Shown here piece by piece: positions 56,413-64,000 of a stretch of 64,000 bases of DNA. The stretch covers positions 32,696,830 to 32,760,829 of the forward strand of contig CM055879.1 of NCBI GenBank assembly GCA_029582165.1, read 5' to 3'. Both the position numbers and the translations under genes were made by a program. The notes beneath the pieces were generated by a model. That model did not search any database. It saw only the letters and a program-made list of their open reading frames with translations, and was not told where the DNA came from. Numbering within the stretch: position 1 is the stretch's first letter; each line of letters opens with the position of its first letter. The DNA comes from Portulaca oleracea (Eukaryota > Streptophyta > Magnoliopsida > Caryophyllales > Portulacaceae).

Positions 56413-59310
56413 TTAGCTGGCTAAGATATAGGTTGAACCAATTCTGACCTTGCGAAACTGATAGACTCGACCTCGGTCTTTCACAAAGTCTCCTTGCAAA
56501 AGAAAATAAACTATCAAGGTAATAACTAGAACAAACATTACTAGCACTCCATTTACGATGATTCGGATAGTTGTGGCTACCATCGAGCAAGAACCTACAA
56601 TCCTTCCAGTTCCTTGGGCTTGCATTGGCTTTGTTGACTTTCTTCCTCCTTGTCCTACTGTAATGACTCCTTAATCTTCGACCAGCATCCCTATGATTGT
56701 GTGGCTTGTGAGTTGTCCTTTGTTGCCTTTTCCATTGTTTCACGTGCAGACTCCTTCAAGCATAGTGATCCTGGGCGAGAACTTATTTGCTATCACATTG
56801 ATTATGAACTTGACTCTCCTAGAACTTTCCCTTGTCCTGCAAGAATTGTTCTTCATCGCAACTCTGATGAAAATAATCCATTTCTCTTTATTGTCCTACA
56901 CTACACTAGGACAACATCCCTTACATCTCGTCGATCTTGACCTATCTTTTTAGCTGATACCATCCGCACTGTCATGTAGCACATGCTAACTGGATCATAA
57001 ACTCCAATCAATGTCCCAAAGGTAATCTTCTTATCAGCATTGTAATTCGAATTAAGGAACTAGGGGTCTGTGCCTCTTTTTTGGAATCTCAACTTATGGC
57101 ATTCATGGGAGATCATTCATATGTAAAGTTTGATATCTCCAGAGAACTTGTAGGACTTGCGCAACTCCCACTCTCCAGGCATGGTATAGATTTTTTCATG
57201 GACTCTGCAGACTGAGTCCTACAAACTTCAAAAGAGTACTTAAACTCATTACTTCAGATCGATAAAATTTTGACTCCTTTTCTTATCAAAAAATTACTTA
57301 GAGGTACACTAACCTTTAAAGAAACAATTTTTTGGTACCCCAACTTTTCAAAACTAATTTTGGTGTACCCTTACTTTTAGGATTAGAAATTACTAGGTGA
57401 ATTTCCAGCGAAACTTCGATTGATTGTGTAAACTGACCGAAATACCCCTAATTTTTTACAGAGATTGACTTTAATGCCCTTGTCATTCCCAGCCTTGACT
57501 AATTGTATGTTCACTGTGTTGCAACGTTATGTCTTATTTGAGAAGCTTTTTCCATTCAACAATCAAACCCTTCTAACTCCCCCTCTTCAATCTTCGACAT
57601 TCTCGTATGACATGATTTAGGGTTTAGGCGTTCTTCAATCTTTGACATTGTTAAGTTGATTCGCCATTGTCATAGTAGCTTTGTCATTCTCGTCACTTCC
57701 CCAGTCGCTGTCCAGTTCACAATTCTACACAACCTGTAAATTTCGAAAATGATGAGTGGGTTAATTTCTGTTGAAATCCTGTGGCAGTTCGTGTTTGACT
57801 GATTTGGGTGTTTATTAATGGTCTGTTGAACGGAAGTATATGACTGATTTTGTTGTTTATTCAGTCCGTCCCTAATCCATGTTTGTCTTGGTTGCAAATT
57901 CGTTTGCATGTGAATTGAGCAAATTCCAAAACTCTAGGTATCAATTTGGGTCTTCGGTGTTTCTTTTGAGCAAATTCCAAAATTCTGTTGAAATCCTGTG
58001 GCAGTTCGAGTTTTTGTTGCTTGTTGTGTCTAATGAATTTGGGTCTTCGGTGTAGATTCAGAGGAGAAGAGGGGTTTAGATGAGGGCTAGGTTTATCAAT
58101 TCCACCACATCTCAATTTTATCAATTCCACCGCAGAAAGAGTTTGGCTGGGTATTGTGAGTTTGAAACTCTTCCTTTTGATGGTTGGAGAGTTGGTCATG
58201 TTGATAGTAATTTTACTCTTAGACTCTACTAGCCTCCCTTCTATTTGCTAGAAGTGTTGGAAGTAATAGCCATATTGTTTGTTGAGGGATAATAAGGACC
58301 TTAGCCCGTAGGAAGAAAAATCAGCATCAACAGTGATTAGGCAATAATCCCCCTTTTTCAGCCAAGCCTCCATTGAATCTGATCAAATCAAAATGCAAAC
58401 TATGTTCTATTAATTTCCATTGAGATGTGAATGAGTTGGACTTGGGGTAGCATATGAAAGACAGAAGAATAAACGAAGAAAGGAGGGAGGGGGGTTTAAT
58501 TTAGATTTTTGTTTTAAAATAAACAAAGGGTATTTTTGTTAACAAAAACCCAATTTCCAATTCCTGCCCAAATCTAATCGGCAAATTCAATTTTTTGGCC
58601 GGAAAATCACCTCCTAATTACTATTCCTATAATTTAGGGTACCTAAAAATTAGTTTTCAAAAGTTGAGGTACCAAACAAACATTTCACCAAAAGTTAGGG
58701 TACTTCCCAGTAATTTTTTGTTTTCTTATGGTGTAGGTTCTTTATCCTCACTTCCCTGAGGATCTTCCAGTCTCCCTTCATGGTTAGAGACCACATCCAC
58801 CTTCATTTCTTGTTGTGGATATATGGGATGCTCCTTTTCTTCAGAAAGTTTGAGCTTCTTTGGTTGAGACCGGTCTTCCTTAAGCCTATGTTTTGAAAGC
58901 TTATCCTGCAATCCTTCCTATACTTTTTTAAGCTCCTATACTCTTTCTAGATTTCTAAGCTCGAGCACCCTGCTTACTTGAGGTCTCTCACAACTTCTTC
59001 AAGCCGATTTAACTTAGCAAAGGGCACCGCGCTCCTAAATAGAGCCTCTACATTAATTGGTTTAAGATACAAAGCATCATTGCATAATACAACAATACAC
59101 TGGAAGTCTTCCAATTCCAACCTGCATGCAGCAAGATTCAAACACAACGATAAACTCATAGTAGTGTATCCTTGCGCTTCTTCCTCACTTGAAGGTTCAC
59201 ATACACTCCAGAATTGGAAAGCTTTATCATAAGACATAACAGCTTCTGTGAAGAGAGTCTTTTCCAAAACAAAGTGTTACCTTCCTCCTCATATATTTAG
59301 CTTTGAAGAA
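56413..59310 (-). pseudogene. TPR-domain protein pseudogene with C-terminal membrane segment
   Basis: On the minus strand, the best part (59267-58974) reads FTEAVMSYDKAFQFW, LSLCLNLAACRLELEDF, then NVEALFRSAVPFAKLNRLEE. This is the three-helix-pair pattern of a co-chaperone-type TPR domain (as in FKBP/TPR or HOP-like proteins). A frame change lies just upstream (near 59270) and two stops near 58940. A lysine-rich tail follows (58911-58726). A 1.4-kb Mutator-like element sits at the end of that tail. Beyond it, frames such as TFGTLIGVYDPVSMCYMTVR (about 57015-56955) and a hydrophobic segment IIVNGVLVMFVLVITLIVYF (about 56565-56500) may be the rest of the same gene, giving a tail-anchored TPR protein. 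That link is inference. No catalytic FKBP domain is seen. Confidence 0.5.
57287..58720. mobile_element. Mutator-like element, 1.4 kb, non-autonomous
   Basis: Perfect 9-bp duplications TTTTCTTAT (57278-57286 and 58721-58729) flank 1,434 bp with long terminal inverted repeats of roughly 130 bp. They start CAAAAAATTACT at each end and share the GTACCCTAAC and AAAACTAATTTT blocks. No transposase is visible. Sequence between the repeats (57420-58600) is of higher complexity and could be captured DNA, but I identify no gene. Confidence 0.85.
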
Positions 59311-61332
59311 AGCGTGTGTTGAATGAGACATCCACTATAGGTAAGCTAACACATTACCATGAAATCCCCCCGTAAGCAAGCCCATCAGTCCAAAATCAAA
59401 AATAACATCCATTGGACAAACAAGGATTAAAGAAAACACCCACAACCAACTACAAGCACCTAAACATGAATATTTTTTTATCGGGACACCTAAAACACAA
59501 TTACTGACTCTACAAACTCATCATTCCAAAAAAAAAAAAAACACAACAAAGACCTACACCAATAGCAATCGAAATAGGAAAATGAGGTTCAAAAGGGGAC
59601 TAAGCAACTTGCAATAAAACTGAGAAAACAAAACTAACTATACACAAGACCTTAACCCCTTATCCAGGAAACATTGGGGTCATCAAGCCAACAAACAAAA
59701 ACTTAGAATCAGAGGTATCCAGATATCAAAGATAAGCACTCTTGTCCCACGACTTAGCGAAATGATTGAACCGCAAAACACCACCAAGCATCGATCCTGG
59801 CACGATGACCCAGATACCACTATCCAACTCACACAACCCAACAGGCGCCAACACAACTAAGAAAGGAGCACAACACCTTTTAGACCTCATACCATCGATT
59901 ACCAAATGACCACCCCTAAAGCTAACAGAATGGCAAAACCCCACCACAGAAGCTAACAGCTAGACCCCCAACTCCCTGTAGTCATCTCACCAAGATAGAG
60001 GCAAAGACAATCAACCGGACTTCAATAACGAATTGAGAGGATCGGGAAACCAACTGACGTCGTGGTGCCAGCGACGACGTGGAGAAGTCACCCCAGCACC
60101 AATCAACAATCAAAATGTGTGGTTGGCTGGTTTTGAAGACGTTTCTAGAGTGAGAGAAAGAGAAGACTATTAAATGTTGATTGTTAATTTAGGCTTTATA
60201 TTTTCCATAAGACTTTCCAATGTAGAAGTAGTGTCATTTAATCCATTACATTTATTTTGAATATCAACTATTGTATTTAAAAGCTATTCTAACACATATA
60301 GAAAATGGTTCAATTGATCCAAGTCAATCTCGATCTTCCATTTCTCAATCCAGTCCGATCCATATCCCAAGTGAAATTGGTAAAAGCTCCACCTAACTTT
60401 TTGGGAAATTTAGTCTCAGAGCCAAGCTAATCCAGTATAATCCAATCCAAACAAATTTGGACCAATACACACCCCTACCAATTCTCTGAGCCGAGCTAAT
60501 CCAGCATGGACCAAATCGGATTTGGACCGGTACACACCCGTACCAATGCAATCTAGCAGTTTGGGGCCATATTCATGTCTCTTAATGATAGTCTACCAAG
60601 TAACAACCACTACAAACTGCTAACTCATTCTATTTTATGACGCCAAAAGTGCAATCATCTTTCTACCAATGCAGGTGCCTTACCATTATCATTTGTACAG
60701 CAACTCCGAAGGCAAAATCCAAGCCGATGTATTTGGATTACAGAATCCAAATATGAAAGTTTACATATAATCACAAGGGAATATAGGAAAGAAATTTAGC
60801 CGTTGCAAGTCGCCACCTTGTAAGATATTCATATCAAAATTTTACATGCGCGTAACCACTTTCACTTTGAAGAAAAAATCCATTCAGCCTACTCGATCGA
60901 TGTTGCCATCACTACTCAAATATTTACACTTTACACATTTTTCTTTACGTGAAGGTGAAACCTGTATCATAAATGGGCATCCTAGGCAAAACCATTCCCA
61001 TCACAGCACGTTACATGACACATCATACACCTGTAGTTGATGTATTCTAGCTAAGAACTAACTCCCAGAACTCTTGTTATCAGTGCATTCCGAGCATGTC
61101 AGAACTCCGGTTGTGCCTTCATATGGACAGTTTGCGGGAAACAAAAAATCAAGTGAATCGGCTAAACATTAATCCTGTGTTTGGTAAGGTGTGATGCAAT
61201 GTAGCTGAGGAACATTTTGAGCAACTTTTCGTAGTGACCAAATTGCTTTACATTGCATTGTACCCTATCAAACATGGATACAGGTTATGTTAGAATCATG
61301 AAGATCATTGTCACATCCCGGCATGGCGGCAT
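59311..61332. other. Intergenic DNA
   Basis: The region 59700-60130 (minus strand open frame of 73 codons) looks transposon-like but has no recognisable motif. At 60295-60545 are inverted hAT-type phrases ending ACACACCCCTACC and a partial second copy. An A-rich run is at 59527-59541. No gene is supported. Confidence 0.4.
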
Positions 61333-62052
61333 CTATGTTCCAGTTGTTAACCCTGATGGTGCAGATTTTATCTGCAACAAATGAGCTCTGAGGCTGCAAT
61401 CTTTCACCTGTTTTGATGAAAACCATTAGGCCATACAATAAGAGTACATAATGATGCCAAAAGAGCCAGTCTTGGATGACTCAATTGACAAGAGACGGTT
61501 CTAAGACGCAGACAGCAAGGGACCCAACAAAACAGAATGCAGTTTCATAGTAGCAGCAGCCAGTGCGACTGTCTCAGGCGAAAAATGGCAAAATGTAAAA
61601 CCAGCATTGATACAATTGCTCCTGGCCACAACAAGGGAACCGGTTCCCATTGAAAAACAATGAATACTGGAAAGTAGCAGCATGACATGTAGGATCAAAG
61701 TTCAAAAATGGAAAGAACAATCAGCAACCAGCACCTTATTCCATAATGACTTTGGAGGCAATGTCACCCTCAATAAGCATCAAAACAAAGAGACATACTC
61801 AATATAATCTAATGAGTTGATTATTGATTTTCCCAGCAAGTTAATGCAGCCTACATTCATGTTTCTCAATTCTAACTCTTTCTCAATGGGGGAACAGGTG
61901 AAGCATGAGAGGAGCAGTAGATAAACTACTGAAACATGTGTTACCTGCATGGCTGCCAATGTTGAAAGGATCTCTTTGCACTCATTGAGCAAAGAATGCT
62001 CCTTCGAAGTTATGCTTGCAACTTCCGCCATCAAGGAATTGACATCCTCTAC
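61333..62052 (-). CDS. 3' end of an unidentified coiled-coil gene (two last exons)
   Basis: Two exons fit on the minus strand. Exon A is 62052-61945 (36 codons, VEDVNSLMAEVASITSKEHS... ending LSTLAAMQ), with an AG acceptor after TGATTAACAG and a GT donor. The terminal exon is 61407-61333 (24 codons plus TAG, VKDCSLRAHLLQIKSAPSGL...), preceded by ATCAAAACAG. The intron of 537 bases is phase 0 on both sides, so the joint stays in frame. Exon A is helical and Glu/Lys-rich, as in a coiled coil. Upstream exons would lie towards 64000 and beyond. A 61-nt candidate (63901-63841, containing KEEWATKSELDDAF) has GT-AG borders but I could not join it in phase. I do not recognise the family. Confidence 0.45.
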
Positions 62053-64000
62053 CTGTTAATCATAGAGGAACATAGACAAGTTAAAAAGGATGCCAAAGGC
62101 AGATGCAGCTTAAGTTGGGAAACATAAGTTTACTAGACAATCGTCCCCATCAAAACCATAGAATGCCATACAGGACCACCCCATCCCAAGGCGCAAAAAG
62201 AGACACAAAAGTTTGATTCTTCCTAGGTAGCCACTTGTGTGGGTGTAAAATTTACAAACAAGAACAGGGGGAGGGGGTAAGGATGCCATCAAGATCAACT
62301 TCAGTAGATTACAGGCTAGAGTTTGTTAGTACCTTTACTAATTATTGAGAATACAAGCATCCTATCTCTGTCATCAAATATTCACTACTTGTGGACTCAT
62401 TGAATGAAAGGCCCAGGAACTTAAGAGTCAACATTACAATATCTTCTATAAAAAAGTTTTTTCAAAAAAAAAAACGGTGGCAATTCACCACTTTACCGCT
62501 CAAAATAAATAGAAACATGCTAGGAAACGCAGGAGTATACAAATTATGCTACTGCTCAACCCTCAACGAACTTTCTACCTCCTCTGAAGCTTCAGCTGAT
62601 TCAAGAACTTGAATTGATCTGAAATCCCATCTAGGACTACACATAAGAAATGTCCAGGGCCATATCATTAATTGACTAGTGTGTGAGTGTGTCACACCTT
62701 TTGGTTGAGGAACACACAAATGAACGAGCATGGAGACTACTAAGAAGTGTTGGGTGACACAATTTTCTAAGAGTTGCACACTTAAGGTGTGGTCATTCTA
62801 GCATTTTTGCACCCACTACCCGCTCTTAGCCGCTTCCAAATGCGCCCTACCTGTTCCCAACAGCTCAAACTCATCCTAGCCTTTCTCACCTCACACAAAA
62901 ATAGCCTGTACCCACCCTCACTCCCTCCCACCTGCTCTCACCTCTACTATCTGCTCTCATCTACTCCTGTCTGGTCTCACCCGCTCTGCCATTCTTACCC
63001 AGTAAATACCACATTCTTAAGTTTCAAAAGAAAAACCTTACAGTATTTATTTTACTAAGATGGGGGGAAACAACATACCGAAAGTAAAATTAAACATTAG
63101 GTTGTGCTATAATAGCACACCAATATTATGAATTTTATTCCTAAAATCTGCACCAATAGCCTAGCCTTATTGGGCCATTTATGGTGAATGGCCTACTGTG
63201 TTCCCATTCCCCAATCCTAGGGAACTGCACCGCATTCCCATTCCTCAATCCTAGGAGACCACGATCCTGTCAAGTATGACAGTGATACCAGATACTTCCA
63301 CAGTTCCACTACAAATCCCTAAACCAAAGTCCAAATTGATTGCCATAGCTTCACAGCTCTAAACAACATTCACATAAGCATTATGGCAGTGCCACATAAT
63401 TGCATTGGTCCAGGCTGTTATGGCAGTTTGCACCCTACCTTGTCCCAAAGCAGAAGTGAAATGTACCTGCCTTTGTTTTTTTTTTCTTTTTCTTTTTTTT
63501 AGGGGGGGGGTCCCCTAAAAAAAATTTAAAAAATAAAAAAACCTAAGTTCCTGAAAGTACAAGAGAAATACCTATCAAGTGAGCTGTGACAAAAGATATC
63601 CCAATATTATGTCTACTTTGAATGGAAGTGATGCTGCTAGGAAGAGACTCATAATGCCCAATCGAACAGAATTGCTCATAAAGTATCTTTGCATTTGAAG
63701 CAGTAAAGCTGTGGACACTTTCTAATGATCAAAGCTTTACACATGGTAGGGACGAAAGATTAAATGGATCCACATGATTGAGCTGAGGCTATTTAAGAAT
63801 CCTTCTGCTTTTCAGTAAAGACCTAAATGAAGTAAAAGACCTTATCTCAGGAAAGGCATCATCAAGTTCGGATTTAGTTGCCCATTCTTCCTTACCTTTA
63901 TCTGTACTTAAACATGCTCCTACGTAAAAATCTTCATAGAATTTTGGTTGCAATTCAATTATTTATTAAAGTTTATGCTATTAAATAGATGTACTTATAT
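62053..64000. other. Probable intronic or intergenic DNA
   Basis: A CACCC/CTCTC-rich stretch spans about 62805-63000. A T run then G run is at 63476-63510. Candidate minus-strand exon pieces (63901-63841; an open stretch at about 63727-63571) are noted but not proven. Otherwise nothing is recognised. Confidence 0.35.

Noticed and set aside
61501..61698. Minus-strand open frame between the two exons of the unidentified gene
   Set aside because: It lies in the predicted intron and the exon phases fit better without it.
63061..64000. Further exons of the unidentified gene (for example 63901-63841)
   Set aside because: Splice borders can be drawn but I could not link them in phase to the downstream exon, so they are only mentioned.

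Overview
The window is nuclear DNA from a eudicot plant; the species cannot be told from sequence alone. Evidence is the plant-only gene families (a C2H2 zinc-finger repressor with QALGGH helices and an EAR motif, a class II LBD gene with one intron), AT-rich intergenic DNA, and a dense layer of nested plant transposons: Ty3/gypsy, Ty1/copia, LINE, TRIM, Au SINE, Stowaway, hAT-like and Mutator-like elements. Gene density is very low. I can support two apparently intact host genes (ZAT10-like at 4858-5565 on +, LBD class II at 42927-44672 on -), the 3' end of an unidentified gene (61333-62052, -) and a decayed TPR gene (about 56413-59310, -).

Layout. 1-8.3 kb: a LINE remnant, a 1.7-kb foldback with a Mutator-like MITE in one arm, a Stowaway-like MITE, the ZAT10-like gene, then two adjacent MITEs. 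8.3-23.7 kb: an old LINE split inside its endonuclease reading frame by a 13.5-kb LTR element (9448-22906) with perfect GTGGT target duplications. That element has 1.1-kb LTRs and a tRNA-Arg-type primer binding site but no gag-pol that I can see. Inside it are an antisense multi-exon plant-mobile-domain (PMD) pseudogene, a dispersed 16-base hairpin motif, and about 3.8 kb of a 78-bp satellite organised as 156-bp dimers. 23.7-29.8 kb: an antisense gypsy gag remnant and a Mutator-like MITE. 29.9-34.7 kb: a young but broken copia element (258-bp LTRs, TACGT duplications). 36.1-37.7 kb: a LINE 3' end. 38.8-40.7 kb: an (AT)n tract, a TRIM remnant, and a solo LTR (GAATG duplications) inside a MITE. 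42.9-44.7 kb: the LBD gene. 45-54.4 kb: a Cassandra-like 5S-derived fragment, an Au SINE split by a hAT-like element, an RNase H fragment, a second foldback, a decayed gypsy LTR plus gag, MITEs and a complete TRIM. 54.4-64 kb: the TPR pseudogene with a 1.4-kb Mutator-like insertion at its stop codon, and the 3' end of a coiled-coil gene.

The most unusual item is the 13.5-kb element: a non-autonomous, Ogre/Tat-like LTR element carrying, in antisense, a PMD gene. PMD proteins (MAIN/MAIL family) act in silencing and genome stability in plants, so a transposon-borne copy is of biological interest. The two host transcription factors are unlinked in function; nothing suggests an operon-like or clustered pathway.
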